A DNA stretch of 64,000 bases. Source: Paenibacillus alba (lineage in GTDB: Bacteria; Bacillota; Bacilli; Paenibacillales; NBRC-103111). The notes under the pieces were generated by a model. It did not search any database and was not told the origin of the DNA. It saw nothing but the letters and a program-made list of their open reading frames with translations. This document shows, piece by piece, positions 1 through 9,677 of this stretch (positions are counted from its first letter, which is position 1; each line of letters starts with the position of its first letter). The position numbers were made by a program, and so were the translations under genes. The stretch is taken from the NCBI RefSeq assembly GCF_013204855.1, contig NZ_JABMKZ010000017.1:1-64000 (forward strand). The letters run 5' to 3'.

Positions 1-394
1 GTTTAATAATCGAAGTCAAGGCAAAGTATCCAATTCAACCTCTTTTAGGTTCTGGATCTATTTGCTTCGAGATAGGGATGGGGCCTAGTTCGCACATGTA
101 AGCTTCAATGCAAAGCTATTGCCCTATCGCTCACTTCGCGGGTGTTTTTCTTGGGCTTAGCCCTCTGTAAGGCTGTTTTTCAGCCTTACAGGTGGGACTT
201 TCGCTTCTGCGGCAGCTTTAGGGCTGTTTTTCAGCCCTATCGCTCGCTTCGTGAGCGTTTTCTTGGAGTGGGCGCTCGCGTCGCGGCCATTTCCTCGGCT
301 TAGCCCAAACAAGCCGCTTCTCTACTCTCTCTAATCCAACGAAAAAAAGCAGGCCAGCCCATAAAAGGCCAGCCTGCTTTATCCAAAAATCCAC
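1..394. repeat. Intergenic hairpin-rich stretch at window start
   Basis: No gene is supported here. Two hairpins share the same five-T loop: GTAAGGCTG/CAGCCTTAC (167-175 with 181-189) and TAGGGCTG/CAGCCCTA (219-226 with 232-239). The words CCCTATCGCTC and CTTCG recur around them in direct copies, which suggests degenerate dispersed repeats rather than coding DNA. The first 110 bases show nothing recognisable. Confidence 0.5.
347..383 (-). terminator. Rho-independent terminator of the isomerase/dehydrogenase operon
   Basis: AAAGCAGGC and GCCTGCTTT form the outer stem, with an inner GGCC pairing. On the minus strand it lies about ten bases past the stop codon of the isomerase gene, and the plus-strand run of A just before it becomes the U tract. 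Confidence 0.75.
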
Positions 395-1234
395 CTAACC
401 AATGCCCGCTTCGGCGTACACCTTATCAAAACCGGCTTTGGAGCGCTGCACTAAGCTTTCAGGGGAATCCGTCGGCGGAGCCGCTGTCAAAATTTCCTGA
501 GCTACAGCACCCTTGTAGCCAATCCGCTGCAAACCTTGCAGGAAGCCAGCCAAGTCAATAACGCCTTCTCCCGGATAGATACGCCCGTTATCCCGTACAT
601 CCTCGAGCGGCACATCCGGCGCATCGTTGATGTGAACATGAACGATCTGGTCTGCGCGAAGCTTTTCGATGTCCGCAACGGTTAACCCGTTCGTGTACCA
701 GTGGTACGCATCGAACAGCAGACCAACATTGCTCTCGCCAATGGCGTCGATCCAATCCAGCGTCTCTTCGAGTGTCCAGATGAACGGATGCTTCCACTGC
801 GTACGCAGATGATGTGGTCCTACGAACTCCAAACCAAGACGAATGCCGTACGCGCCAAGGATTTGAGCGCAGGTGCGCAATCGGCGTGTAGCCAGCGTCA
901 TGAAGTGAGCAGCTTTATAGTCCGTTGACGGCAGCACATAGGTGCAGCAGTTTTTGCAGCCTAGCGCTGCTGCAGCCGCTGCCGCTTGGGTTAGTTTAGG
1001 CAAACCGTCAAGAAATGCCTCTTCGCTATGGCGCCATTCAACCGGCAGACCGATCGAGCCGATGACGAGGCCATGTTTGCTCAAAAGCCCACGCGCACCA
1101 TCTACACCGTGACTCTCTACTAAGCCTAGCGCATCAATATCAATGGCTTGAAAGCCGTATTTGGCCGCTAGCTCGATAAATTGCTCATTGCTTTCCAGCT
1201 TGCCAAGCCCTGCTCCGGTTAATCCTCTCAGCAT
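395..1234 (-). CDS. Sugar phosphate isomerase/epimerase (xylose isomerase-like TIM barrel)
   Basis: This 279-residue protein has the AP endonuclease 2/xylose isomerase-like TIM-barrel fold. Candidate divalent-metal ligands sit in the usual order: Glu136 (GLEFVG), Asp175 and His178 (FDAYHW), His201 (HVHIND) and Glu247 (AQEIL). Such enzymes isomerise or epimerise keto sugars or inositol derivatives in the cytoplasm. The ATG follows AAAGGAGGT. It lies 15 bases downstream of a Gfo/Idh/MocA dehydrogenase on the same strand, a common pairing in inositol and rare-sugar catabolism. The exact substrate cannot be told from sequence. Confidence 0.85.
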   Translation of the reverse strand: MLRGLTGAGLGKLESNEQFIELAAKYGFQAIDIDALGLVESHGVDGARGLLSKHGLVIGSIGLPVEWRHSEEAFLDGLPKLTQAAAAAAALGCKNCCTYVLPSTDYKAAHFMTLATRRLRTCAQILGAYGIRLGLEFVGPHHLRTQWKHPFIWTLEETLDWIDAIGESNVGLLFDAYHWYTNGLTVADIEKLRADQIVHVHINDAPDVPLEDVRDNGRIYPGEGVIDLAGFLQGLQRIGYKGAVAQEILTAAPPTDSPESLVQRSKAGFDKVYAEAGIG

Positions 1235-1249
1235 GGTCGTACCTCCTTT

Positions 1250-2326
1250 TTAGATATCCCAGTTTAGTTTCACTTCATTGCCCGTACGGGAAGATTCATA
1301 AATAGCGTCCAAAATTAAATTATTCGTATAGCCCGATAAGGCAGAAGTAATCGGCTGCTTTCCTTGCGCAATACAATCCAGGAAGTGGAGGCTTAGTCGT
1401 AGACGCTCGCCCTCGTCATCCTCTGGTTTTTTCAAATCAGTCTCAATTGCCCGATTAAATTTCTCTGTCAGCAGCTTGCCGGAAGCGCCTTTGTAGCTTG
1501 CTCCGCCCTCTGAGCCCATAAGATGAATGAATGGCGTATTGTCAGTGTCCATATGAACAGCCCAGCTAACCTCCAGCGTTAAGGTGCTGCCATCTTCCAT
1601 ACGGATCAAAGCGGTAGCCAAATCTTCCACGTCATATGTACCATTCCAATTAGGCTTGCCCCACGTACCGATCCCTTTTTTGCGCGGCCCAAATTCGGCA
1701 TAGGTTGCCCCAAAAACCGATACCGGCTTCGGATTGCCCATCAAATATAGCGCCAAATCCAGCATATGCACCCCAATATCAATTAACGGTCCGCCGCCAG
1801 ATTCGTTCATCTTCGTAAACCAAGTTCCCCAGCCCGGAATTCCTTTACGACGGAACCAGCCGGTTTTGGCTGTATATATTTTGCCGAGCTCGCCCGCATC
1901 AACTTGCTCTTTGATTAGCTGCGGCACAGCTTCCCAGCGCATTTGGTGACCAATCATGACCACTCTGTCAGAAGCTTCGCTGGCCTTGTAAATTTGCTTC
2001 GCCGCCTCCGCATTAATGCCCATCGGCTTCTCAATCAGCACATGTTTACCTGCTTCAATCGCCTGCACCGCAAGTGCTGCGTGGTATTGATTCGGCACTC
2101 CGATAATAACCGCATCCACATTTGCACTATGTATAAGTTCTTCGGGAGTTGCTGCCACATAAGCAATGCCATGTTCCTCAGCACGCGCTTCTGCAAGAGG
2201 CAGATACGCATCCGTAATCGCTGTAATTTCGCATAAATTAGTCAATTTGGAAAACTCGCGGATATGAACGCCACCAATATTACCCGCACCAATGATACCT
2301 AATCTGATTTTGTTAACGCTTCCCAC
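1250..2326 (-). CDS. Gfo/Idh/MocA family oxidoreductase
   Basis: This 358-residue NAD(P)-dependent dehydrogenase has an N-terminal Rossmann motif GIIGAGNIGG (residues 10-19), the family EKPMG motif (about 99-103), and the catalytic-region motif with Asp183 and His187 (GGGPLIDIGVH). The GTG at 2326 is chosen as start because the upstream ATG at 2344 is itself part of the GAGGAGGAG ribosome binding site, seven to eight bases before the GTG. It is the first gene of a two-gene operon with the TIM-barrel isomerase, divergent from an AraC regulator. It probably oxidises a sugar or cyclitol; the substrate is not known. Confidence 0.85.
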   Translation of the reverse strand: MGSVNKIRLGIIGAGNIGGVHIREFSKLTNLCEITAITDAYLPLAEARAEEHGIAYVAATPEELIHSANVDAVIIGVPNQYHAALAVQAIEAGKHVLIEKPMGINAEAAKQIYKASEASDRVVMIGHQMRWEAVPQLIKEQVDAGELGKIYTAKTGWFRRKGIPGWGTWFTKMNESGGGPLIDIGVHMLDLALYLMGNPKPVSVFGATYAEFGPRKKGIGTWGKPNWNGTYDVEDLATALIRMEDGSTLTLEVSWAVHMDTDNTPFIHLMGSEGGASYKGASGKLLTEKFNRAIETDLKKPEDDEGERLRLSLHFLDCIAQGKQPITSALSGYTNNLILDAIYESSRTGNEVKLNWDI

Positions 2327-2449
2327 AACAAGTCTCCTCCTCATATCTGCATCCTGTTCGAACTGCTTTTATGATAAAATAAACAGACGAAGAAAACGCA
2401 CCTAAATTTCGAAAAACGTCCCAATTCTTCGAAGGAGACCAGCCTTATT

Positions 2450-3346
2450 ATGACGTACTTTCCCGATTATCTGAAAACGTACCCAAATATGGATTCATCC
2501 TTCCCTTTCCACCTTAGCAAAAATACACTTGCTCACGGATTTCGGGCTCATCGTCACGACTATCTGGAGTTCTCTTTTGTCATTGACGGGCACGGGGCCG
2601 AAATGATCAATGATGTGAAGCACACGATGACGCCGGGTACTTTCACCTTCGTGCTTCCTTATCAGGTGCATGAAATCTTCACCGATCCCGGTCAAAATCT
2701 GGTCCTCTTCAACTGTACGTTCAGTATGGACCTTCTCATGGAACCAGGACATGATCAAGGCTTATCCGGTCTCTTCCAAGACACGAATACCCTGCCAGCC
2801 TTTGTTCAGCTGAGTGGACAAGATCAACAACAGATGAGCATGCTCATTGAGGATATGTACCAAGAATACAAAGGCGACGAGCGCTACCGTCAGACGCTGC
2901 TGAAATCCAAGCTGAAGGAAGTACTCGTACGCTTCGACCGCAGTCGTTGGAAGCAAGCCGAAGCCGATCATCTTGAAGTGGTCGAAATCGCACCTATCCT
3001 CGGCTCCAAGGCGAGCCCTTCGGTGTGGCCCATTATTCACTATATCCATCGGAATTACCAAGAGGATCTCGCTTTGTCGGATCTGGCCTCACGATTCTCG
3101 ATGAGCATCTCGCGCATCAGCGAGGTCATTAAACAAACGACCGGCCAGACGTTCGTCCATTTCCTCCATGACCTGCGCTTGCGGCATGCTTGCAGCCTGC
3201 TCGTGTCCACGGACATGAGCGTGACCGAAATTGCTCTTGAGGTTGGCTACGGCTCGTACAAAACGTTTTCTCGAATTTTCCGGGAAAGCAAAGGCGTCGT
3301 GCCTAAGGACTACCGCAAGGTGGAACACGGTCGGCGAGCGACATGA
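2450..3346 (+). CDS. AraC family transcriptional regulator, cupin sensor type
   Basis: This 298-residue protein has an N-terminal cupin-like ligand-binding domain (HRHDYLEFSF near residue 35, then a PGTFTFVLP strand) and a C-terminal pair of AraC helix-turn-helix motifs (about 195-290), including the conserved IALEVGYGSYKTFSRIF segment. The gene is divergent from the isomerase/dehydrogenase operon with about 120 bases between the start codons, so control of that operon by a sugar-type ligand is the simplest inference. The start has GGAGACCAGCC upstream of the ATG. Confidence 0.85.
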   Translation: MTYFPDYLKTYPNMDSSFPFHLSKNTLAHGFRAHRHDYLEFSFVIDGHGAEMINDVKHTMTPGTFTFVLPYQVHEIFTDPGQNLVLFNCTFSMDLLMEPGHDQGLSGLFQDTNTLPAFVQLSGQDQQQMSMLIEDMYQEYKGDERYRQTLLKSKLKEVLVRFDRSRWKQAEADHLEVVEIAPILGSKASPSVWPIIHYIHRNYQEDLALSDLASRFSMSISRISEVIKQTTGQTFVHFLHDLRLRHACSLLVSTDMSVTEIALEVGYGSYKTFSRIFRESKGVVPKDYRKVEHGRRAT

Positions 3347-3368
3347 GATTTACAACACACCATGACGA

Positions 3369-3419
3369 AGGATTGCAGGCGCGAGGAGAACAGCATCCTC
3401 AGCTGCATTCCTTTTTTTT
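3369..3419 (+). terminator. Terminator after the AraC gene
   Basis: GGATTGCAG (3370-3378) pairs with CTGCATTCC (3403-3411) with one mismatch, followed directly by eight T. It separates the AraC gene from the sigma factor gene. Confidence 0.7.
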
Positions 3420-3480
3420 CGTGTGATGATAGATTCGCATGCTTTGGTGGCATCTATCAGATAACGGGGAGAGTGAGAGG

Positions 3481-4212
3481 ATGAACAGGCACTTGGAACA
3501 GCTCGAGGATAGCTGTATGGAAACACAACGGGAGCTTGTCCTACGGGCACGTGCTGGAGACAGAGAGGCATTCGGGGATCTGGTGCGCCATCATCGCAGC
3601 CAAGCACTCGGCCTTGCAACATCGATAGCGCGAGACACCTTCATCGCCGAGGATATTGTGCAAGATGCGCTTATTCGGGCATTCATGCACATCGGCACCT
3701 TGATGAATGCGGATCGCTTCGTACCTTGGCTGCAGCGGATTGTTCGCAATCAAGCTTATATGAAGCTGCGCCGAGGAGGACTTTACGGCAAAGAACAGCC
3801 CTTCTCATCTTTCAGCCGTCAAGCGGAAGGGACTCTGATACCTACAGACTGGTCAGACATCGACAGTATCCTCTTTCGGCTGGCGGGCTCAGCAATCGAC
3901 GAAGCGCGCTATCGTGATGATCCTGCGGAATCCTTCCTGAGAGCCGACATGCTTCAATGCTTGCGGGAACTGCTGTCGTGCCTCGGCAAGCGTGAGCGGG
4001 CCGTCTTTGAAGCTCATTTTTTTGATGAGCTGACTCCTGTTCAAATCGCCGCCCTGTTTCAGACCAAAACAGCCAATGTATACAACATCCTGTCCCGCTC
4101 ACGCTCCAAAGTGTGCAGAGAAAGAATTCGCGTCTCCCTGAATGGCTACGTGCAGCAAAGAGCCGCCCTAGGTCTGCCCAAGCGGGTTATCCTTGCCTCT
4201 CCCCCAATCTGA
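3481..4212 (+). CDS. ECF-like RNA polymerase sigma factor
   Basis: This 243-residue sigma-70 family protein has region 2 at about residues 15-85 (EDIVQDALIRAF, then FVPWLQRIVRNQA) and region 4 at about 165-220 (LGKRERAVFEAHFFDELTPVQIA). There is no region 1 or 3, as in ECF factors, although it is longer than the usual 170-200 residues, with an extended linker and tail. The ATG at 3481 is preferred over one at 3439 because GGGGAG lies nine bases upstream. The next gene starts 22 bases downstream of its stop, so the two are probably co-transcribed. No anti-sigma factor gene is visible nearby. Confidence 0.8.
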   Translation: MNRHLEQLEDSCMETQRELVLRARAGDREAFGDLVRHHRSQALGLATSIARDTFIAEDIVQDALIRAFMHIGTLMNADRFVPWLQRIVRNQAYMKLRRGGLYGKEQPFSSFSRQAEGTLIPTDWSDIDSILFRLAGSAIDEARYRDDPAESFLRADMLQCLRELLSCLGKRERAVFEAHFFDELTPVQIAALFQTKTANVYNILSRSRSKVCRERIRVSLNGYVQQRAALGLPKRVILASPPI

Positions 4213-4234
4213 TTGTTCAATGGAGGTTACTACT

Positions 4235-5245
4235 ATGCTAGTGGAACAACGCATCAACCGGGACTGGACGAAGACCTTGTCCTCCGCCGCAAGCACTATT
4301 TATGGATCAATTAGCTATACGGATAAAAAGAGCTTCTCCCTCATCGACGTCATGGGCATTACGGGACATGCGTTTCGCCTGAATATCGATCCGATCGAGG
4401 TCAATGTGGCTGGGCCCACTTCTTTTCCCGGTGGCTATATTTTTCGCCGCAATCTCTGTAATCTCGGCTTCACCAGCAATATGGGAGAAGCCTCTGTCCC
4501 CGTTTCGCCCGACATGTTGCAGAAAACGATCGCCTTAATTCAGCGATCTGTAGATAAAGGTTATCCTGCCATTGCCTTCGATCTCTTCACACCGGAATTC
4601 GGTCTGATTTATGGCTACGACGATGACAAGCAGTTGTTCTATGCCAAAGATGTCTCGCAAGATGGCACACTTTCCTATGCCCAATTCGGTCAGCCCAAAA
4701 TTCCAGTCCTCTTCCTCATTACCATCGAAGATAGCCTCGCCCACTCCAAATATGAAATTCTGCGAATGTCGCTGGATATGATTGTCGATCATGCCCGAGG
4801 GCGTGAGTGGGCGCATATGTTTAAAGACCGCTACGCGCAGGGTCTCAAGGGGTATGAGGCTTGGATTGAAGCTATGGAAAAGCGCAGCGCCGATGAATTC
4901 GGCAATGCTTATAACGCAGCTGTCGCTGCTGATGCGAGGGAATTTGCGGCCGAGTACCTGCGGGAAATGGCGGTCAAATGGGACGGCAGCAATATCGTTG
5001 AACGCAACATCCGCGCCCATGCTGCCGAAGCTGCAGCCCACTATGCCGTTGTCGCGGAAGCGCTCAGCGAATTGCGCGACATGTTCCCGTTCCCCGAAGG
5101 CGGAACGCCCAAGGAACCGGCAACAGCGGATCGGGCAATTGACCTGCTGCTCCAAGCCAAAGAATCCGAGACGAAGGGCATCGAAGTTCTCGAGAAGCTG
5201 CTGAACTTCATGAAGGCGTACCACTCCGATATTTGGGTGCACTAA
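4235..5245 (+). CDS. BtrH/C39-like family protein, sigma factor companion
   Basis: This 336-residue cytoplasmic protein has no signal peptide or membrane segment. The N-terminal half (GITGHAFRLN near residue 45, then a strand region with GLIYGYDDDKQLFYAKD) resembles the BtrH N-terminal/C39-like fold found in ligases and acyl handling proteins of secondary metabolism. The C-terminal half is alanine-rich and helical. The ATG at 4235 follows TGGAGGTTACTACT. It is immediately downstream of the sigma factor gene, so it may be its target or partner. The fold assignment is by motif memory only and the function is unknown. Confidence 0.55.
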   Translation: MLVEQRINRDWTKTLSSAASTIYGSISYTDKKSFSLIDVMGITGHAFRLNIDPIEVNVAGPTSFPGGYIFRRNLCNLGFTSNMGEASVPVSPDMLQKTIALIQRSVDKGYPAIAFDLFTPEFGLIYGYDDDKQLFYAKDVSQDGTLSYAQFGQPKIPVLFLITIEDSLAHSKYEILRMSLDMIVDHARGREWAHMFKDRYAQGLKGYEAWIEAMEKRSADEFGNAYNAAVAADAREFAAEYLREMAVKWDGSNIVERNIRAHAAEAAAHYAVVAEALSELRDMFPFPEGGTPKEPATADRAIDLLLQAKESETKGIEVLEKLLNFMKAYHSDIWVH

Positions 5246-5320
5246 CGGGGTGAACCGACTGTCGTTGCACCACGCTTAGCGGGCATCCCCATTTTCTTAC
5301 ATTCACCACTGCCGCTCTAC

Positions 5321-5349
5321 GATGTCCTTGAATTAAATCCAAGGACATC
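5321..5349 (+). terminator. Hairpin after the BtrH-like gene
   Basis: GATGTCCTTG (5321-5330) and CAAGGACATC (5340-5349) form a perfect ten-pair stem with a nine-base loop about 75 bases past the stop. There is no T run, so it may be a terminator without a tract or an RNA-stabilising hairpin. Confidence 0.45.
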
Positions 5350-5780
5350 GCCAGCATTAACCCATATCTACTCCACTTACTTCTTTACTCGCCGCACACA
5401 TCAACTCTCTCCTATCCACCTCTATCTCTCCAAGCTCCAACAACTAGCTAATCTTTACACACACTTACGCACACGAGTGAGATTCATTTAAGGAGTGGGA
5501 GGTTGGTTGGTTTCGGCTCAAGACAAGAGTCTCCAAAGACTTCTATTCGTGTAAAACAGCCACTTTTCATGCAAATAAGAGCTCTTTGAGACTCTTAATG
5601 CTTCATGTGTGGGAGTTTTTGCGTGTTTCACCGGAGATAAGAGTCTTTAAGGGCTGCTATTCAAGAAAACCCCCTGCTTTTTGTGCAAATAGGAGCTGCT
5701 AAAGGCTCTTATTTGCCCCAATAGGAGGAGTGCTGCCCCAAGGCTCTGTGACCTTTGAGACACGCCTTGCCATCTCCCGC
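5350..5780. repeat. Intergenic repeat region between sigma operon and lysR
   Basis: No gene is supported. Position 5437-5451 holds CCAACAACTAGCTAA, a word that recurs at 20591 and 20972. From about 5522 to 5716 there are two related copies of a unit of about 80 bases, each with inverted repeats built on AATAAGAG and CTCTTATT; the two copies share the words GCAAATA and AAGAGTCT. These look like dispersed non-autonomous hairpin repeats. Confidence 0.55.
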
Positions 5781-6674
5781 TCAACTCCGATAAATCGTCT
5801 GCAATTCCTCGCGCAGAAGCGAGATCAGCTTCTCAGCTGCGGTGCTGAACGAGCTGCCGCTAGTCTTGCGAAGCATGCCCGTGACCAAGCCGGAGTCCAA
5901 ATCTTGTATTTTTTTCAGCACAGTTCCCTCCGGGTTCGGCATGGCGGTAATGACGGGAACCACAGCGATGCCGAAATTGGCTTGAACATAAAATTTGAGT
6001 GCGGCCATGTTGCCGATCTCCATGCCCGCATAAGGGCTGCCGCCTTTCTCCAGCAAGGAACTCTCCAACTTCTGGCGATAAGGGCAGAGGGAGTTCGTGA
6101 TCAAGATATTCTCATTTTGCAGATCACGCAGATGGATCACTTCCTTAACGGCAAGCGGGTGCGTGTCCGGCACTAATAGCGCAAGCTCCTCGTTGAACAA
6201 AGGTTCAAACGTGTTCTCAATCCCTGTATCCGGCGTGGAGCAGATCGCCAGATCGATGCTGCCCTCATTCAGCATTTGACCTAGAATGGTCGTATTGCCA
6301 ATTTGGATACTCACTTTCACCTTAGGATGCTGCTGCAGAAAAGGTCCCAAAATGCTCGGAAGTCGATAACTCGCCGTCGGCTCCATGACGCCGATCCGCA
6401 CGATCCCCGCCTCGCCTTGGATCAATTCTGCAATGGAGGTATGCAGGAAATCGTAATCTTTCAGCAGCATATCCGCATTCTGATGAAATAATCGACCTGC
6501 CTCCGTCAGTTTAAGCTTCTTCCCTCTCTCCAGCAGTTTAACGCCTAAATCTCCTTCCAACTTCTGAATATGCATCGTCACCGTTGATTGACCGTATTGC
6601 AGTTCTTCAGCCGCACGCTGAAAACTGCCAAGTTTAATGATCGTCTGAAACGTCTTAATGTTCCGAATATCCAT
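5781..6674 (-). CDS. LysR family transcriptional regulator of the divergent catabolic operon
   Basis: This 297-residue protein has an N-terminal winged helix-turn-helix (residues 1-60, FQRAAEELQYGQSTVTMHIQ) and a C-terminal substrate-binding domain (about 90-295, starting VRIGVMEPTASYRLP). It resembles regulators of sulfur genes such as CysL, CmbR and YtlI in general layout. It is transcribed away from the 12-gene operon that starts at 6963, the standard LysR arrangement, so it most likely activates that operon in response to a pathway compound. The ligand is not known. Confidence 0.85.
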   Translation of the reverse strand: MDIRNIKTFQTIIKLGSFQRAAEELQYGQSTVTMHIQKLEGDLGVKLLERGKKLKLTEAGRLFHQNADMLLKDYDFLHTSIAELIQGEAGIVRIGVMEPTASYRLPSILGPFLQQHPKVKVSIQIGNTTILGQMLNEGSIDLAICSTPDTGIENTFEPLFNEELALLVPDTHPLAVKEVIHLRDLQNENILITNSLCPYRQKLESSLLEKGGSPYAGMEIGNMAALKFYVQANFGIAVVPVITAMPNPEGTVLKKIQDLDSGLVTGMLRKTSGSSFSTAAEKLISLLREELQTIYRS

Positions 6675-6760
6675 TGAGGCAGGCTCCTTTGCTAGCAGAG
6701 TAAGTTCAAGAAAACGGAATCGATCGTTCCGATATTTCGTTTTTACAAAACCATATTTTT

Positions 6761-6788
6761 ATCATACCATTATTACTAATTATTCCAA
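6761..6788 (-). promoter_or_regulatory. Candidate lysR promoter
   Basis: Read on the minus strand, TTGGAA (6783-6788) and TATGAT (6761-6766) are separated by 16 bases, close to the sigma-A consensus. The site is about 90 bases upstream of the lysR start codon. Confidence 0.5.
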
Positions 6789-6873
6789 GCGGTTTACTCA
6801 AATATAAACGATTTCTATCTGTTTGTGCAGTCTTAATTCATAAAATCGGAATTAACTCTTCTATTTTTTGAAT

Positions 6874-6902
6874 TTTACAAAAAAAACAACTTCGCTTATG
6901 AT
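6874..6902 (+). promoter_or_regulatory. Candidate promoter of the catabolic operon
   Basis: TTTACA (6874-6879) and TATGAT (6897-6902) have exactly 17 bases between them, each differing from the sigma-A consensus at one position. It lies about 60 bases upstream of the first gene start. The divergent interval up to the lysR promoter is the likely LysR binding region. Confidence 0.6.
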
Positions 6903-6962
6903 CGTTTATATACAAGTAACTTTATCGGAATAATATAAATTAAAAATGTGGAGGCGGAGAAT

Positions 6963-8291
6963 ATGGCGAATAAGAAGAAAATCAAATTGGGTGCGATGAT
7001 TCATGGTGTAGGCGGAGGTTGGGAAGATTGGAAACATCCCGATGCCATCACGGATGCCAGTACGAATTTTCAATTCTACAAGCATCAAGCTCAAACGGCA
7101 GAGGCCGGTAAATTCGACTTTGCCTTCATCGCTGACAGTGTACATATCACAGAAAAATCAAGCCCTCATTACTTAAATAGATTTGAACCGCTCACGATCC
7201 TTTCGGCCTTGGCTGCGGTAACCAAGCGCATCGGCCTTGTCGGCACGTTAACTGTCAGCTACAGTGAACCGTTCACCGTAGCCAGACAATTTGCTTCCCT
7301 TGATCATATCAGCAAAGGCAGAGCCGGCTGGAACGTAGTGACATCCTGGCTCTCAGGCAGCGCTAACAACTACAGCAAAGATGAGCATCCGCCCCATGAA
7401 AAGCGCTACCGCATCGCACAAGAGCATGTTGATGTCGTAAAAGGGCTTTGGGATTCCTGGGAGGATGATGCCTTCACGCGTGATAAAGAATCCGGTGTGT
7501 TTTTTGATCCGAGCAAGCTTCATACACTAGGCCATAAAGGCGAGTTTTTCTCCGTACAGGGGCCGCTGAATATCGCTCGTTCGAGACAGGGGCAGCCCGT
7601 TATTTTCCAAGCGGGAACGTCGGAAGACGGTCGTCATTTTGCCTCCAAAAATGCGGACGCGATCTTCGTTGGACACGAAAACATCGATGAAGCCAAAGCT
7701 TATTATGCGGATATCAAGCGCAGAGTTGCCGCACACGGCCGCCGTCCAGAAGATGTCTCCATTCTGCCGGGCATCCGTCCCATCATTGGCCGCACGGAGG
7801 AAGAAGCTGAAAGCAAATACCTGGAAACGGTCAATCTCGTGTCTATTGAGAAAGCGATAATCGCCCTGGGCCGTCCTTTCAACGATTATGATTTCAGCGT
7901 GTATCCGCTGGATGAACCGTTCCCTGATCTTGGCGATCTCGGCGCTAATAGCCAACAAGGCGGTTCGGAGAAAATCAAACGTCTGGCCAAGGAACATAAT
8001 TTGACGCTGCGCGAGGTCGCCCTTCGTTTTGCTACACCTAGAGGCAACTTTGTTGGAACACCGGAGAAAATAGCGGATACCATCCAACGATGGATTGAAG
8101 AAGAAGCTTCAGACGGCTTCATCATTGGAGTCGGGATTCCGGGAGCGCTGCAGGATTTCGTCGAGCTCGTTGTGCCGATTTTACAAGAACGCGGACTTTA
8201 TCGTACGGAATATGAACATGAAACACTACGGGGTCACCTGGGGCTCGAGGTTCCAGTGAACCGCAATGCCAAAGCCAAAGTGCTGAACTAA
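6963..8291 (+). CDS. FMN-dependent monooxygenase, NtaA/SnaA/DszA (LLM) family, copy 1
   Basis: This 442-residue luciferase-like flavin monooxygenase has family segments such as [20 protein letters not shown] at the start, [22 protein letters not shown]-type motif around residues 115-135, [13 protein letters not shown] near 215, and [10 protein letters not shown] near 365. Members use reduced FMN supplied by a separate reductase to cleave C-N or C-S bonds. The ATG at 6963 is chosen because GGAGGCGGAG precedes it directly; an ATG at 6948 overlaps that site. It is the first gene of the operon and very similar to the next gene, so the two arose by tandem duplication. Confidence 0.88.
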   Translation: MANKKKIKLGAMIHGVGGGWEDWKHPDAITDASTNFQFYKHQAQTAEAGKFDFAFIADSVHITEKSSPHYLNRFEPLTILSALAAVTKRIGLVGTLTVSYSEPFTVARQFASLDHISKGRAGWNVVTSWLSGSANNYSKDEHPPHEKRYRIAQEHVDVVKGLWDSWEDDAFTRDKESGVFFDPSKLHTLGHKGEFFSVQGPLNIARSRQGQPVIFQAGTSEDGRHFASKNADAIFVGHENIDEAKAYYADIKRRVAAHGRRPEDVSILPGIRPIIGRTEEEAESKYLETVNLVSIEKAIIALGRPFNDYDFSVYPLDEPFPDLGDLGANSQQGGSEKIKRLAKEHNLTLREVALRFATPRGNFVGTPEKIADTIQRWIEEEASDGFIIGVGIPGALQDFVELVVPILQERGLYRTEYEHETLRGHLGLEVPVNRNAKAKVLN

Positions 8292-8306
8292 GAGGAGGGA
8301 ATGCCA

Positions 8307-9638
8307 ATGTCCAAACATCGCAAATTAAAACTAGGAGCAACCATTACAGGGGTAGGCACTTCGAAATATACATGGCGCAATCCGGAGATCCCGGGGGATG
8401 CCAGTGTAGACTTTGACTATTATGCGGAGCAGGCGCTCAAAGCCGAGGAAGGCAAATTCGACTTCGTATTCATTGTAGACAGCACGTATATCACAGAGAA
8501 ATCTGCGCCGCATTACTTAAATCGGCTTGAGCCGTTAACGGTACTTTCGGCACTGGGAGCGGTCACGTCCAAGATCGGTCTTGTCGGCACACTGACAGCC
8601 TCCTTCACACAGCCTTTTACGGTAGCAAGGCAGTTCGCCTCTCTGGATCATCTCAGCTATGGCCGAGCTGGTTGGAATGTGGTCACAACAGGCCTTGAAG
8701 GGGCTGCTCGCAACTACAGCAGAGATGAGCATTATTCCCATGATGAGCGCTATCGCATTGCCGAAGAGCATCTGGAAGTCGTGCGAGGGTTGTGGGATTC
8801 CTGGGAGGACGATGCACTGATTCGCGATCAAAAAACGGGCGTATTCTTCGATCCAAGCAAGCTGCACACGTTGAATCACAAGGGTAAGCACTTCTCCGTT
8901 CAGGGACCTCTGAACATTTCCCGCTCCAAGCAGGGGCAGCCTGTCATTTTCCAAGCCGGGGGCTCGGAGGATGGACGGAATTTGGCGGCGAAGAGTGCCA
9001 ATGCTATTTTCACAGGACACGAAACCATTCAGGAAGCGAAAGCCTTCTATCAGGATATTAAGCAAAGAGCCGCAGCTTACGGCAAAACGTCGGAGGAAAT
9101 CCTAATCTTCCCGGGCATTAGCCCGATCATTGGGAGAACCGAAGAAGAAGCAGAAAGCAAATATCAAGCAATCGCTGGACTGGTCACACTGGAAGACGCG
9201 CTCGATCAGCTAGGCCGTCCTTTCACCTACCATGACTTCACGCAGTATCCACTGGATGAACCGTTTCCAGATTTAGGCGATCTGGGCAGCAACAGCTACC
9301 GCAGCTCTACAGACCGTATTAAGCGCATTGCGAAAGAAGAAAATTTGACGCTTCGCCAAACAGCACTGCGTTTCGCAACACCAAGAAGCAGCTTCGTAGG
9401 CACGCCAGATAAAGTCGCTGACATTGTGCAGCAATGGTTCGAGGAAGGCGCTGCTGACGGCTTTATCATTCATACAGGTACACCTGGCAGCCTCCGGGAT
9501 TTCGTCGAACTGGTCGTTCCGATCCTTCAGGAACGCGGCATTTATCGGGAGGAATACGAAAGTGATACATTGCGTGGCAACTTGGGGCTCGAAATACCAG
9601 TAAACCGATATACCAAACAAAAATTAGCTCAGGCTTAA
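8307..9638 (+). CDS. FMN-dependent monooxygenase, NtaA/SnaA/DszA (LLM) family, copy 2
   Basis: This 443-residue protein aligns with the preceding gene almost end to end without large gaps (shared [46 protein letters not shown] segments). The start at 8307 is favoured over an ATG at 8301 because GAGGAGGGA is too close to the latter. Keeping two close paralogues in one operon suggests two related substrates or a mixed oligomer; both are inferences. No flavin reductase gene is present in the operon. Confidence 0.88.
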   Translation: MSKHRKLKLGATITGVGTSKYTWRNPEIPGDASVDFDYYAEQALKAEEGKFDFVFIVDSTYITEKSAPHYLNRLEPLTVLSALGAVTSKIGLVGTLTASFTQPFTVARQFASLDHLSYGRAGWNVVTTGLEGAARNYSRDEHYSHDERYRIAEEHLEVVRGLWDSWEDDALIRDQKTGVFFDPSKLHTLNHKGKHFSVQGPLNISRSKQGQPVIFQAGGSEDGRNLAAKSANAIFTGHETIQEAKAFYQDIKQRAAAYGKTSEEILIFPGISPIIGRTEEEAESKYQAIAGLVTLEDALDQLGRPFTYHDFTQYPLDEPFPDLGDLGSNSYRSSTDRIKRIAKEENLTLRQTALRFATPRSSFVGTPDKVADIVQQWFEEGAADGFIIHTGTPGSLRDFVELVVPILQERGIYREEYESDTLRGNLGLEIPVNRYTKQKLAQA

Positions 9639-9677
9639 AGCTAGAGCAGCAACTCAACATTTAGATGGAGATGAGAT

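Noticed and set aside
4535-5242. 235-codon open frame opposite the BtrH-like gene
   Set aside because: It mirrors the codon structure of the plus-strand gene and has no ribosome binding site or family similarity.
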